From positions 62,001 through 126,000 of the forward strand of contig NZ_JAILWB010000014.1 of the NCBI RefSeq assembly GCF_025699295.1: DNA of 64,000 nucleotides, written 5' to 3'. The first letter of the stretch is position 1. Every line of letters begins with the position of its first letter. Source of the DNA: Hydrogenophaga sp. Lineage in GTDB: Bacteria > Pseudomonadota > Gammaproteobacteria > Burkholderiales > Burkholderiaceae_C. A model generated the notes under the pieces. It was not told where the DNA came from. It worked only from the letters and a program-made list of their open reading frames with translations, and did not search any database. The translations under genes and the position numbers were made by a program. Shown here piece by piece: positions 37,267 through 46,640 of the stretch.

Positions 37267-38514
37267 ATGGCATCCCGCGGATTCTTCAACGCCTTCGACG
37301 ACGTCTGGCTGCTGGCCGGCGTGCGCACGCCCATGGTCGACTACTGTGGGGCGCTCGGCCACATCTCGCCCACCGACCTGGGCATCAAGGCCGCCCGTGA
37401 AGCGCTGCAGCGCGCCGGCGTGCCGGGCGATCACATCGGCTCGGTCGTCACCGGCAACATGGCACCCGGCGACTTCGACCAGTTCTTCCTGCCGCGCCAC
37501 ATCGGCCTGTACGCCGGCGTGCCGGTGGAGGTGCCGGCCATCATGGCGCAGCGCATCTGCGGCACCGGCTTCGAGCTCTTCCGCCAGGCCGGCGAGCACA
37601 TCCAGGGCGGCGCCTGCGACGCGGCGCTGGTGGTGGGCACCGAGAGCATGACGCGCAACCCCATTGCGGCCTTCGACCACCGCACCGGCTTCAAGCTCGG
37701 CGCGCCGGTGGGCTTCAAGGACTACATGTGGGAGGCGCTGAAGGACCCGGCGCCCGGCATCAACATGATCCAGACCGCGGAGAACCTGGCGAAGCAATAC
37801 GGCATCACCCGCGAAGAAGTGGACGCCTTCGCCTCGGCCTCGTTCGCGAAGGCCGTGGCCGCGCAGGAGAGCGGCTTTCTCGCCGGCGAGATCGTTCCCG
37901 TGGTCAGCGAGAAGTTCGAGCTCTCCGGCTACAAGGCGCGCGGCATCCGGCTGCAGGGCAAGCTCACGGAGGTGGCTGCCGACACGCATCCACGGCTCTC
38001 GCCGGTGGAGGTGCTGGCCAAGCTCAGGCCCGTGTTCGAGGGCGGCGTGCAGACCGGTGGCAACAGCTCGGCGCTGGTGGACGCGGCAGCGGCCTGCGTG
38101 GTGGCTTCGGGCGCCTACGCGAAGGCGCACGGCAAGCAGCCGCTGGCGCGCGTGGTCGCTGCCGCCGCGGTGGGTGTGCCGCCCGAGATCATGGGCATCG
38201 GCCCGGCGCCGGCGATCCGCCTGCTGCTGGAGCGCACCGGCCTCTCGATGAACGACATCGCCCGCTTCGAAGTGAACGAGGCGCAGGGCGCGCAAACGCT
38301 GGCAGTGGCGCGCGAACTGGGCATGGACCTCGCAAAGCTCAACGTCAACGGCGGCGCCATCGCGCTGGGCCACCCGCTGGCCGCCACCGGCGTGCGCCTG
38401 ACGCTCACGCTGGCGCGCGAGCTGCAGCGCGGCGGCCAGCGCTGGGGCATCTCCAGCGCCTGCGTGGGCGGTGGCCAGGGCATGGCACTGCTCATTGAAA
38501 ACACATCGGCTTGA
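37267..38514 (+). CDS. Thiolase-family acyl-CoA acyltransferase
   Basis: A 415-residue thiolase that would release acetyl-CoA from a beta-ketoacyl-CoA. The nucleophilic Cys is in IMAQRICGTGFELF, the His pair region in NVNGGAIALGHPLAATG, and the second Cys in ISSACVGGGQGMALL. N- and C-terminal halves show the usual thiolase symmetry. It starts 11 bases after the CoA ligase stop and is followed by the SDR gene, forming a beta-oxidation block. Compared with FadA-type enzymes it has an unusual N-terminus (FFNAFDDVWLLAG). Confidence 0.9.
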   Translation: MASRGFFNAFDDVWLLAGVRTPMVDYCGALGHISPTDLGIKAAREALQRAGVPGDHIGSVVTGNMAPGDFDQFFLPRHIGLYAGVPVEVPAIMAQRICGTGFELFRQAGEHIQGGACDAALVVGTESMTRNPIAAFDHRTGFKLGAPVGFKDYMWEALKDPAPGINMIQTAENLAKQYGITREEVDAFASASFAKAVAAQESGFLAGEIVPVVSEKFELSGYKARGIRLQGKLTEVAADTHPRLSPVEVLAKLRPVFEGGVQTGGNSSALVDAAAACVVASGAYAKAHGKQPLARVVAAAAVGVPPEIMGIGPAPAIRLLLERTGLSMNDIARFEVNEAQGAQTLAVARELGMDLAKLNVNGGAIALGHPLAATGVRLTLTLARELQRGGQRWGISSACVGGGQGMALLIENTSA

Positions 38515-38533
38515 AACAGGAAAGGATCGGACC

Positions 38534-39298
38534 ATGAACATTCAAGGACACGCCGCCCTCGTCACCGGCGGCGGCTCGGGCCTCGGCGAGGCCACCGCGC
38601 GCGAACTGGCCCGGCTGGGCGCCAAGGTCGCGGTGCTCGACGTGAACCTGGACAACGCGAAACGTGTGGCGGTCGACATCGGCGGCGTGGCGTGCCAGTG
38701 CGACATCACCGACACCGACAGCCTGCAGAACGCGCTGGCCCAGGCCGCCGCCGCGCACGGCCCCGCGCGCATCCTGATGAACATCGCCGGCATCGGCACC
38801 GCCAAGCGCGTGGTCGGCAAGGACGGCAACCCCGCGCCGCTGGAAGACTTTGCGAAAGTCATCAACGTCAACCTGATCGGCACCTACAACGCCAGCCGCC
38901 TGTTCGCCGCGGCCTGCGCAAAGCTCGATCCGCTGGAAGACGGCGAGCGCGGCGTGATGATGTTCACCGCCAGCGTGGCCGCCTTCGACGGCCAGGTGGG
39001 CCAGCAGGCCTACAGCGCTTCCAAGGGTGGTCTGGTGGGCATGACGCTGCCGATGGCGCGCGACCTGGCGCAGCACGGCATCCGCGTCTGCACCGTCGCG
39101 CCCGGCCTGTTCAGCACGCCGCTGATGAAGCAGTTGCCCGAGCCGGTGCAGGCCTCGCTGGCGGCAAGCATCCCGTTTCCGTCGCGCCTGGGCAAGCCCG
39201 AGGAGTTCGCGCAACTGGCCGCGCACATCGTGACCAACACGCACCTCAATGGTGAAGTGATCCGCCTGGACGGCGCCCTGCGCATGGCCCCCCGGTAA
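38534..39298 (+). CDS. SDR-family 3-hydroxyacyl-CoA dehydrogenase
   Basis: A 254-residue short-chain dehydrogenase. NAD site GHAALVTGGGSGLGEATA, then LDVNLDNAKRV with an Asp for NAD preference, NIAGIGTAKR, catalytic Ser in MMFTASVAAFDGQVG and YxxxK in AYSASKGGLVG. The sequence is like type II (HSD17B10-like) 3-hydroxyacyl-CoA dehydrogenases. Situated after hydratase, ligase and thiolase, it would oxidise the hydroxyacyl-CoA to the ketoacyl-CoA. The ATG at 38534 follows an AAAGGAT ribosome-binding region. Confidence 0.88.
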   Translation: MNIQGHAALVTGGGSGLGEATARELARLGAKVAVLDVNLDNAKRVAVDIGGVACQCDITDTDSLQNALAQAAAAHGPARILMNIAGIGTAKRVVGKDGNPAPLEDFAKVINVNLIGTYNASRLFAAACAKLDPLEDGERGVMMFTASVAAFDGQVGQQAYSASKGGLVGMTLPMARDLAQHGIRVCTVAPGLFSTPLMKQLPEPVQASLAASIPFPSRLGKPEEFAQLAAHIVTNTHLNGEVIRLDGALRMAPR

Positions 39299-39300
39299 TG

Positions 39301-39385
39301 GACCACCCCCGCGCCGCACCTTCGGTGCGTCACCCCCTCAAGGGGGCGATACCTGCAGCCCGGCAAAGCCGGTTCTGCGGTATCT
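39301..39385 (+). repeat. Intergenic structured repeat, copy C
   Basis: Same plan as copy B: CGCACC-TTC-GGTGCG hairpin (39315-39329), CCCCC-TCAA-GGGGG, then GATACC (39348-39353) paired with GGTATC (39379-39384) around CCGGC-AAA-GCCGG (39360-39372). Differences from copy B occur on both sides of the stems, so pairing is kept. Confidence 0.75.
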
Positions 39386-39422
39386 CCCGACCAGACACCC
39401 CGAGCCGAAAGCCATTCTTCTC

Positions 39423-39842
39423 ATGACAAAAACCGTGATCTACGAAGTGGAAGTGATGTTCGGCGACTGCGACCCGGCCGGCATCGTGTTCTTTCCGAAT
39501 TTCTCGAAGTGGATGGACGCGTCCTCGCTGAACTTTTTCGTCAAGTGCGGCGTGCCGCCCTGGCGCGAACTGGTGAAGACGCGCGGCATCGTCGGCACGC
39601 CGCTGCTGGAGATCCACACCAAGTTCGTGCGCCCAGCCACGTATGGCGAGCGCATCCAGATCCACACCAGCGTGACCGAATGGCGCGAGAAGGTGTTCAT
39701 GCACAGGCATGTGGTGAAACGCGGCGACGAGCTGCTGTGCGAGGGCACCGAGACGCGCGCCTTCGTGATCCACCCGCCCGAGGCACCCGAGCGCATCAAG
39801 GCCATTCCCGTGCCCGAGGACATCAAGGCCCTCTGTTCCTGA
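39423..39842 (+). CDS. Acyl-CoA thioesterase, 4-hydroxybenzoyl-CoA type
   Basis: A 139-residue hot-dog fold thioesterase. The catalytic Asp17 is in VMFGDCDPAGIVFFPNFSKW, the signature of the 4-hydroxybenzoyl-CoA thioesterase/YbgC group. It is cytoplasmic and would free an aromatic acid, such as 4-hydroxybenzoate or vanillate, from its CoA ester after side-chain removal. It lies after the beta-oxidation genes with a repeat element between and 50 bases before the Liv-type receptor gene. Confidence 0.87.
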   Translation: MTKTVIYEVEVMFGDCDPAGIVFFPNFSKWMDASSLNFFVKCGVPPWRELVKTRGIVGTPLLEIHTKFVRPATYGERIQIHTSVTEWREKVFMHRHVVKRGDELLCEGTETRAFVIHPPEAPERIKAIPVPEDIKALCS

Positions 39843-39891
39843 CCCTGTTCCTGACCCCGTTCCCCCCAACCACCCCAGAAGGAGACATTCC

Positions 39892-41025
39892 ATGAAAATT
39901 GCAAAGACGCTGGTGACCATCGCCATCACGGCCCTGACCGGCACCGCCGCGCTGGCCGACATCAACATCGGCGTGAGCCTCTCGCTCACCGGCCCCGGCT
40001 CCGGCCTGGGCATCCCGATGCAGAACCAGTTCAAGCTGTTCCCGCCGACCATCGCCGGCGAGAAGGTCAACCTCATCATCCTCGACGACGCGACCGACCC
40101 GGGCAAGGGTGCCGCCAACGCGCGCCGCTTCGTGACCGAGGACAAGGTCGACATGATCATCGGTTCGAGCATCACCGCCGTGGCCGCCGCCATGAGCGAC
40201 ATCGCCACCGAGGCCGGCACGGTGCAGCTCACCGGTTCGCCCGTGGGCCTGCCGCCCGGCAAGGACAAGTGGGTGTTCCGCCTGCCACAGTCCAACACCG
40301 TGATGGGTCACGCCGTGGTCGAGCACATGAAGAAGCAGGGCATCAAGACCATCGGCTTCCTGGGCTACACCGACGCCTATGGCGAGCAGTGGCTCAAGGA
40401 AAGCGCGCCGCTGCTGGAGAAAGCCGGCATCAAGGTGATCGCCACCGAGCGCTTCGCGCGCACCGACACCAGCGTGACGCCGCAGGCCCTCAAGATCACC
40501 GCTGCCAACCCGGACGCGGTGCTGATCGTGGCTTCGGGTTCCGGCGCGGCCATGCCGCACATGGCCATGGTCGACCGCGGCTACAAAGGCAAGATCTACC
40601 AGACGCATGCCGCGGCCACGCAGGACCTGATGCGCGTGGGCGGCAAGGCCGTCGAAGGCGCCTACGTGGTCTCCGGCCCGGCCGTGATCGCCGAGCAGTT
40701 GCCCGACAGCCACCCGTCCAAGAAGGTCGCCATCGACTTCGTGCAGAAGTACGAGAAGGCCGTGGGCGTGGGCCTGCGCAACCAGTTCGCCGGCCACTCG
40801 TACGACGCGCAGATCGTGCTGGAAAAAGTGATCCCGATGGCGCTGAAAAAGGCCAAGCCCGGCACGCCGGAATTCCGCGCCGCGCTGCGCGACAGCATGG
40901 AAACCATGGGCCGCACCGTCTTCTCGCATGGCGTGATGAACTGGACGCCCACCGACCACTGGGGCTACACGATGGAAACCGGCGTGATGCTGAAAGTGGT
41001 CGACGGCAAGTTCAAAGTTGAATGA
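39892..41025 (+). CDS. Branched-chain-type ABC transporter substrate-binding protein
   Basis: A 377-residue periplasmic LivK-like receptor with signal peptide ending TAALAD. The type I binding fold shows INIGVSLSLTGPGSGLGIPM, VDMIIGSSITAVAAAM, TIGFLGYTDAYGEQWLKE and AVLIVASGSGAAMPHMAM. Such receptors in aromatic clusters often bind benzoate- or cinnamate-type acids rather than amino acids. All other parts of the importer follow downstream, after about 300 bases that hold repeat elements. Confidence 0.9.
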   Translation: MKIAKTLVTIAITALTGTAALADINIGVSLSLTGPGSGLGIPMQNQFKLFPPTIAGEKVNLIILDDATDPGKGAANARRFVTEDKVDMIIGSSITAVAAAMSDIATEAGTVQLTGSPVGLPPGKDKWVFRLPQSNTVMGHAVVEHMKKQGIKTIGFLGYTDAYGEQWLKESAPLLEKAGIKVIATERFARTDTSVTPQALKITAANPDAVLIVASGSGAAMPHMAMVDRGYKGKIYQTHAAATQDLMRVGGKAVEGAYVVSGPAVIAEQLPDSHPSKKVAIDFVQKYEKAVGVGLRNQFAGHSYDAQIVLEKVIPMALKKAKPGTPEFRAALRDSMETMGRTVFSHGVMNWTPTDHWGYTMETGVMLKVVDGKFKVE

Positions 41026-41035
41026 TCGAGAGCTC

Positions 41036-41136
41036 CCCCCTGCGCCGCTGACGCGGCTTCCCCCCTCTGTGGCGCGCCTTCGGCGCTTCGAGGAGGGACG
41101 GCATCTCGGGCCGGCGCAGCCGGACCCTTGATGCCT
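41036..41136 (+). repeat. Intergenic structured repeat, copy D
   Basis: GCCGCTGACGCGGC and GGCGCGCC-TTCG-GCGC hairpins, then GGCATC (41100-41105) paired with GATGCC (41130-41135) around CCGGC-GCA-GCCGG (41111-41123). The outer stem is the reverse of copy B, so it appears in the opposite sense, but with the same inner CCGGC/GCCGG core. Confidence 0.65.
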
Positions 41137-41172
41137 CTGGAGGGAGGCACGTCACGCGTGACGAGGTCTTCT

Positions 41173-41243
41173 GGCTCCCTCGCCCCTTCGGGGAGAGGCT
41201 TGGCCTGTCCTGAGCTTGTCGAAGGAGGGTGAGGGGCAGGCGC
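41173..41243. repeat. REP-like palindromic element
   Basis: Contains GCCCC-TTC-GGGGA and, further on, TGTCCTGAGCTTGTCGAAGG, a palindromic unit seen repeatedly between genes in many proteobacteria, ending in GGGTGAGGGGC which can pair with GCTCCCTCGCCCC at the start. With copy D it fills the roughly 300-base gap before the permease gene; no gene is seen there. Confidence 0.55.
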
Positions 41244-41323
41244 AAAGGGGGTCTTTCTTCGGAAGATCTTGTGCGTCGCCGGTTGAGGTTTTTTCTGCGC
41301 TGTCTTTTCTCGTTAGGCTATTT

Positions 41324-42364
41324 ATGGACTTCTCCATTGCCAGCATTCTGTTGCTCGACGGCCTGACCAACGGCGCGGTGTATGCGCTTCTGGGTCTGGC
41401 CACGGTGCTGGTGTTCACCGTCACCCGCATCATCTTCATTCCCCAGGGCGAGTTCGTCGCGTACGGCGCGCTCACCCTGGCCATCTTCCAGACCGGCAAG
41501 GTGCCCGGCACCGTGTGGTTGCTGCTGCTCCTGGCCGGCCTCGCGGCCCTCATGGACCTGGCCGAACGCTGGCGGCACCAGCGCAGCGCCCTGCCTGCCT
41601 TCAAGGCGGCGCTGCGCACGCTGGCGCTGCCGCTGCTGGTCTCGGCGCTGGCCATCTGGGCCGCTCCGCGCCAGTTCCCGCTGATCGCGCAGGCCGCGCT
41701 CAGCGTGGCCGTGGTCACCGTCTATGGCCCGCTGGTCTACCGCGTGGCCTACCAGTCGCTGGAGAGCGCCACGCCGCTGGTGTTGCTGATCGTCTCGGTC
41801 GGTGTGCACTTCGCCATGACCGGCCTGGGCCTGGTGTTCTTCGGCGCCGAGGGCTTCCGCAACCCCGCCTTCTGGGACGAGCGCTACACCATCGGTCCGG
41901 TCATGCTCTCGGGCCAGGCCATCATCACCGGCGCGGCCACGCTGGCGCTGATCGTGCTGCTGTGGCTGTACTTCGAGCGCTCGCTGCGCGGCAAGGCGCT
42001 GCGCGCCACCGCCGTCAACCGCACCGGCGCACGCCTCATGGGCATTTCCTCGCAGGCGTCGGGTCAGCTCACCATGACCATGGCCGCCTTCATCGGTGCG
42101 CTCTCGGGCCTGCTGATCGGCCCCACCACCACGGTGTTCTACGACTCGGGCTTCCTGATCGGCCTCAAGGGCTTCGTCGCCGCCGTCGCCGCCGGTCTCT
42201 CCAGCTATCCCGGCGCGCTCATCGCCGCGCTGTTCGTCGGCGTGATCGAGGCCTTCGGTTCGTTCTGGGCCAGCGCCTTCAAGGAAGTGATCGTGTTCAC
42301 GCTGATTCTTCCCGTCCTGCTGTTCAGATCCCTGCGCAGCAAACATGCCGACGAGGACCACTGA
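41324..42364 (+). CDS. Liv-type ABC permease (LivH-like)
   Basis: A 346-residue membrane permease. It begins [20 protein letters not shown], then [20 protein letters not shown], the typical LivH start, and has [20 protein letters not shown] and [20 protein letters not shown] near the C-terminus. About nine hydrophobic helices. The ATG at 41324 is preferred over upstream codons inside the repeats. One base separates its stop from the next start. Confidence 0.88.
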   Translation: MDFSIASILLLDGLTNGAVYALLGLATVLVFTVTRIIFIPQGEFVAYGALTLAIFQTGKVPGTVWLLLLLAGLAALMDLAERWRHQRSALPAFKAALRTLALPLLVSALAIWAAPRQFPLIAQAALSVAVVTVYGPLVYRVAYQSLESATPLVLLIVSVGVHFAMTGLGLVFFGAEGFRNPAFWDERYTIGPVMLSGQAIITGAATLALIVLLWLYFERSLRGKALRATAVNRTGARLMGISSQASGQLTMTMAAFIGALSGLLIGPTTTVFYDSGFLIGLKGFVAAVAAGLSSYPGALIAALFVGVIEAFGSFWASAFKEVIVFTLILPVLLFRSLRSKHADEDH

Positions 42365-42365
42365 C

Positions 42366-44135
42366 ATGCCGAAGCTGCACAACCTCGGCCTGCTGATCCT
42401 GGCCCTCGCGATCCCGCTGGTCGCGGTGCTGCCGCTGCCCGACTTCTGGATCGCGCAGCTCAACTACATCGGCATGTACAGCATGACGGTGATGGGCCTG
42501 GTGCTGCTCACCGGCGTGGGCGGCCTGACCTCGTTCGGCCAGGCCGCGTTCGTCGGCATTGGCGCCTACACCACCGCCTGGCTCACGCTCAACCTCGGCA
42601 TGTCGCCCTGGATCACGCTGTTCATCGGCCTGGGCCTCACGGCCGGCAGCGCGCTGCTGGTGGGCCTGATCACGCTGCGCATGTCGGGCCACTACCTGCC
42701 GCTGGCCACCATCGCCTGGGGCCTGTCGCTGTACTACCTCATGGGCAACCTCGACGCCCTGGGCAAGTACGACGGCCTGCTGGGCATCCAGAGCCTGTCC
42801 ATCGGTGGCTTCGACATCGGCCAGGGCCGCGCCTTCTTCGTGCTCACCTGGTTCATCCTGCTGGCCTTCGCCGCCGCCCTGCTGCACCTGCTGGACTCGC
42901 GCGCGGGCCGCGCGATCCGCTCGCTCAAGGGTGGCTCGCAGATGGCCGAGGCCATGGGCATCAGCACCTTCCGCTACAAGGTCACCATCTTCGTGCTGGC
43001 CGCGCTGTTCGCCTCGGTCGCGGGCTGGCTGCTGGCGCACTTCCAGCGCACGGTCAACCCCTCGGCCTTCGGCCTGAAGATGGGCATCGAATACCTGTTC
43101 ATGGCGGTCATCGGTGGCGTGGGCCACGTCTGGGGCGCCATCGTCGGCGCGGGCCTGATCCGCGTGCTGGAGGACCAGCTGCAGGTGCTGTTGCCCCGCC
43201 TGATGGGCACCAGTGGCAGCTACGAAGTGATCGTGTTCGGCATCGCGCTGGTGGTGGTGCTCAAGTACCTGCCCGACGGTCTGTGGTCGCTGGTCGCACG
43301 CTTCGTGCCGAAGCCGCCGCGCAAGGTCGACTGGCAGGACGCCGCGGCCTTGCCCGAACGCGCCCGGCCCGCCACCGGAGCGCTGGTGCTCGACGTGCGC
43401 GACGCACGCATGCAGTTCGGCGGCCTGGTGGCGGTGAACGACATCAGCTTCCAGGTCCATGCCGGCCAGATCGTCGGCCTCATCGGCCCCAATGGCGCGG
43501 GCAAGTCCACCACCTTCAACCTGGTCACCGGCGTGCTGCCGGCCACCAGCGGCGCGGTGCACTTCCAGGGTGGCAACGTCGTGGGCAAGCCTTCGCGCGA
43601 GATCGCGCGCCTGGGCATGGCACGCACCTTCCAGCACGTCAAGATGATCCCGGACATGACGGTGCTGGAGAACGTGGCCCTGGGCGCGCACACACGCGGG
43701 CGCAAGGGCGTGCTGCCGGCCATGCTGCGCGCCAACCGCGCGGAGGAGCGGCAGCTGTTCCGCGAGGCGCAACGGCAGCTGGAGCGCATCGGCATGGGTG
43801 AGCACCTGCACGAGCAGGCCGGCAACCTGGCCATGGGTCCGCAGCGCCTGATGGAAATCGCGCGCGCTCTCTGCGCCGACCCCACCCTGCTGCTGCTCGA
43901 CGAACCCGCCGCCGGCCTGCGCCACAAGGAGAAGCAGGACCTGGCCGATGTGCTGCGCCAGCTCAGAGGCGAAGGCATGAGCATCCTGCTCGTGGAACAC
44001 GACATGGACCTGGTGATGCAGATCTGCGACCACCTGGTGGTGATGGAATTCGGCACCCTGCTCACCCAGGGGCCGCCCGCGCAGGTGCAGCAGGACCCGA
44101 AGGTCCGCGCCGCCTATCTGGGAACGGAACACTGA
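42366..44135 (+). CDS. Fused Liv-type permease and ATPase (LivM-LivG)
   Basis: A 589-residue fusion. The N-terminal roughly 320 residues are a LivM-like permease with [24 protein letters not shown] and [21 protein letters not shown] short linker ([19 protein letters not shown]) leads to a LivG-like ATPase with Walker [10 protein letters not shown], Walker [12 protein letters not shown] and the H-loop EHDMDL. The ABC signature is degenerate ([16 protein letters not shown]). It pairs with the separate LivF ATPase downstream. The fusion is a known arrangement in Burkholderiales aromatic-acid importers. Confidence 0.9.
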   Translation: MPKLHNLGLLILALAIPLVAVLPLPDFWIAQLNYIGMYSMTVMGLVLLTGVGGLTSFGQAAFVGIGAYTTAWLTLNLGMSPWITLFIGLGLTAGSALLVGLITLRMSGHYLPLATIAWGLSLYYLMGNLDALGKYDGLLGIQSLSIGGFDIGQGRAFFVLTWFILLAFAAALLHLLDSRAGRAIRSLKGGSQMAEAMGISTFRYKVTIFVLAALFASVAGWLLAHFQRTVNPSAFGLKMGIEYLFMAVIGGVGHVWGAIVGAGLIRVLEDQLQVLLPRLMGTSGSYEVIVFGIALVVVLKYLPDGLWSLVARFVPKPPRKVDWQDAAALPERARPATGALVLDVRDARMQFGGLVAVNDISFQVHAGQIVGLIGPNGAGKSTTFNLVTGVLPATSGAVHFQGGNVVGKPSREIARLGMARTFQHVKMIPDMTVLENVALGAHTRGRKGVLPAMLRANRAEERQLFREAQRQLERIGMGEHLHEQAGNLAMGPQRLMEIARALCADPTLLLLDEPAAGLRHKEKQDLADVLRQLRGEGMSILLVEHDMDLVMQICDHLVVMEFGTLLTQGPPAQVQQDPKVRAAYLGTEH

Positions 44136-44136
44136 C

Positions 44137-44874
44137 ATGAGCACCCCACCCATTCTTCAGGTCAAGGGCCTGCGCGCCGGCTACGGCCGCGCCGAGGTGC
44201 TGCACGGCATCGACGTCGAGGCCCAGCCCGGCGGCGTGATCACCGTCATCGGCCCCAACGGCGCAGGCAAGTCCACGCTGCTCAACACGCTCATGGGCAT
44301 CCTGCCCGGCCAGGGAACGATCGAGTTCCGCGGGCAGGACATCACCACCCTCACGCTGGAGGAACGCGTGATGAACGGCATGGCGCTGGTGCCCGAGAAA
44401 CGCGAACTCTTCGGCACCATGCCGGTGGAGGACAACCTGCTGCTCGGCGGCTTTCGCCAGATGCGCCTGGGCAATGCGAAATGGCGCAGCCGGCTCGACG
44501 ACGTCTACGGCATCTTCCCGCGCCTGCAGGAGCGCCGCACCCAGCTCGCCGGCACGCTCTCGGGCGGCGAGCGCCAGATGCTGGCCGTGGGCCGTGCCCT
44601 CATGTCCGCGCCCGACCTGCTCATGCTCGACGAGCCCAGCCTGGGCCTGGCGCCGCTGATCGTGCGCGAGATCTTCGCCATCATCGAACGCCTGCGCCAG
44701 ACCGGCGTGACCATCGTGCTGGTGGAGCAGAACGCGCGCGCCGCGCTGCAGGTGGCCGACCACGGCTACGTGCTGGAAATGGGCGAACTCAGCGCCCAGG
44801 GCCCGGCCAGCGAACTCGCCAGCGACCCGCGCGTGATCGAGACCTACCTCGGCACCGCGCGCCAGAGCGCCTGA
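44137..44874 (+). CDS. Liv-type ABC transporter ATPase (LivF-like)
   Basis: A 245-residue ATPase: Walker [14 protein letters not shown]-loop region [18 protein letters not shown], signature [16 protein letters not shown], Walker [15 protein letters not shown] and H-loop region [10 protein letters not shown]. It starts 1 base after the fused permease-ATPase gene, completing the importer with the receptor at 39892. It supplies the canonical signature motif missing in the fused partner. Confidence 0.92.
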   Translation: MSTPPILQVKGLRAGYGRAEVLHGIDVEAQPGGVITVIGPNGAGKSTLLNTLMGILPGQGTIEFRGQDITTLTLEERVMNGMALVPEKRELFGTMPVEDNLLLGGFRQMRLGNAKWRSRLDDVYGIFPRLQERRTQLAGTLSGGERQMLAVGRALMSAPDLLMLDEPSLGLAPLIVREIFAIIERLRQTGVTIVLVEQNARAALQVADHGYVLEMGELSAQGPASELASDPRVIETYLGTARQSA

Positions 44875-44912
44875 TTGGATCCCGTTCACAACAGCCCCCC
44901 AGGAGACACACC

Positions 44913-46622
44913 ATGAAGACCCCCGCATCCGCCCTGCGCGCGACGCTGCCCGCCGCGCTCGGCCTGGCGCTCGCCGCCTGCGCCACCGCCCCGGGCTCGT
45001 CGCCCCCGGCCTCGCTCAAGCCCGCCGTGGGCGCGAGCCTGCGGCAGTGCGAGACGCTGCCGGCGCAGTTCCGCTTCGACCAGACGGCGATCGACTCCGC
45101 GGCGCCCGTGGCCGCGGGCGGCCTCGTGCAGGCCGGCCAGCCGGTGGCGGCGCACTGCCTGGTCAAGGGCCAGATGCACAAGCGCAAGGGCAGCGACGGC
45201 CGCGACTACGCGATCGGCTTCGAGATGCGCCTGCCCCAGGCCTGGAATGGCCGCTTCTACTACCAGGGCAACGGCGGCCTGGACGGTGCCGTGCGCCCGG
45301 CCGAGGGCGCGCTCGGCGGCGGCCCGCTCACCGGCGCGCTGGCGCAAGGTTTCGCAGTCATCAGCTCCGATGCCGGCCACACCGGCGCGCAGACCACCGT
45401 CTTCGGCCTGGAGCCCCAGGCCCGGCTGGACTACGGCTACCAGGCCGTGGCCAAGCTCACGCCCATGGCCAAGGCCCTGATCGCCAGCGCCTACGGCAAG
45501 GCGCCGGACCGCTCCTACATCGGCGGCTGCTCCAACGGTGGGCGCCACGCCATGGTGGCGGCCGCTCGCCTGGGTGAACAGTACGACGGCTACCTGATCG
45601 GCGCACCCGGCTACCGCCTGCCCAACGCGGCGCTGGCACAACTGTGGGGCGCGCAGCGCTGGATGCCGCTGGCCACGCCCGGCGCGACGGTGAAGCATCC
45701 GCTCAACCCCAGTGCCAACATTCCCGACCTGGCCAGCGCCCTCACCGCCGCCGAGCGCCAGACCGTGGCACGCGCCGTCCTCAACCGCTGCGACGCGCTC
45801 GACGGCCTGAGCGACGGCATGGTGCAGGCCACCCAGGCCTGCCAGGCCGCTTTCGACGTGGTGCGCGACGTGCCCAGCTGCGGTGGCACGCGCGACGGCA
45901 GCTGCCTCACCCCCGCGCAGAAGAGCACGCTGGCCCAGGTGCAGGCCGGTGGCAAGGCCGCCAACGGCCAGCCCATCTACAGCGCCTTCCCGTACGACGC
46001 GGGCATCGCCGGCAGCAACTGGGCGACCTGGAAGTTCGTCAACTCGGTGGCGCTGGACCCGCTCTCGGTCGGCACGGTGTTCACCGCACCACCGGCCGCG
46101 CCGGTGAACCCGGCCACGGCCCACATCGATGCGCTGCTGGCTGCGGTCTCAGCCACAACCGACACCTACCGCGAATCAGGCCTCTCGCTCATGAGCCCGC
46201 CCGGCCACGACCAGGCCGGCAGCCTGCTGCCGCTGCGCGCGCGCGGCGCGAAGATGGTGCTGTACCACGGCGTGAGCGACGCGATCTTCTCGGCCGAGGA
46301 CACACGCCAGTGGGTCGAACGCGTCAACCAGCCCGACTTCGCGCGCTACTTCCCGGTGCCCGGCATGAACCACTGCAGAGACGGCCTGGCCACCGACCAG
46401 TTCGACCTGCTCACGCCGCTGGTGAAATGGGTCGAACAAGGTGTGGCCCCGCAAGCCGTGACGGCCAGCGCGCGCGGCGCGGGCAACCCGGGCGGCGCCA
46501 ACGCCGAACTGCCGGCCACATGGGCGCCCGACCGCACCCGGCCACTGTGCGCCTACCCTAGCGTGGCGCGCTACAACGGCAGCGGCCCGGTCGAATCCGC
46601 CACCAGCTTCAGCTGCCGCTGA
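44913..46622 (+). CDS. Tannase/feruloyl esterase family lipoprotein
   Basis: A 569-residue exported esterase. Lipoprotein signal ends LALAAC (Cys23). The catalytic Ser207 sits in SYIGGCSNGGRHA beside Cys206, and the catalytic His is in PGMNHCRDG beside a Cys: the CS-D-HC arrangement of the tannase family, where the two Cys form a disulfide. It would release ferulate, coumarate or gallate from plant esters at the cell surface or in the periplasm, feeding the importer and CoA ligases of the same operon. The start codon follows an AGGAGACA ribosome site. Confidence 0.88.
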   Translation: MKTPASALRATLPAALGLALAACATAPGSSPPASLKPAVGASLRQCETLPAQFRFDQTAIDSAAPVAAGGLVQAGQPVAAHCLVKGQMHKRKGSDGRDYAIGFEMRLPQAWNGRFYYQGNGGLDGAVRPAEGALGGGPLTGALAQGFAVISSDAGHTGAQTTVFGLEPQARLDYGYQAVAKLTPMAKALIASAYGKAPDRSYIGGCSNGGRHAMVAAARLGEQYDGYLIGAPGYRLPNAALAQLWGAQRWMPLATPGATVKHPLNPSANIPDLASALTAAERQTVARAVLNRCDALDGLSDGMVQATQACQAAFDVVRDVPSCGGTRDGSCLTPAQKSTLAQVQAGGKAANGQPIYSAFPYDAGIAGSNWATWKFVNSVALDPLSVGTVFTAPPAAPVNPATAHIDALLAAVSATTDTYRESGLSLMSPPGHDQAGSLLPLRARGAKMVLYHGVSDAIFSAEDTRQWVERVNQPDFARYFPVPGMNHCRDGLATDQFDLLTPLVKWVEQGVAPQAVTASARGAGNPGGANAELPATWAPDRTRPLCAYPSVARYNGSGPVESATSFSCR

Positions 46623-46640
46623 TCAGCACCGATCCCGCCG

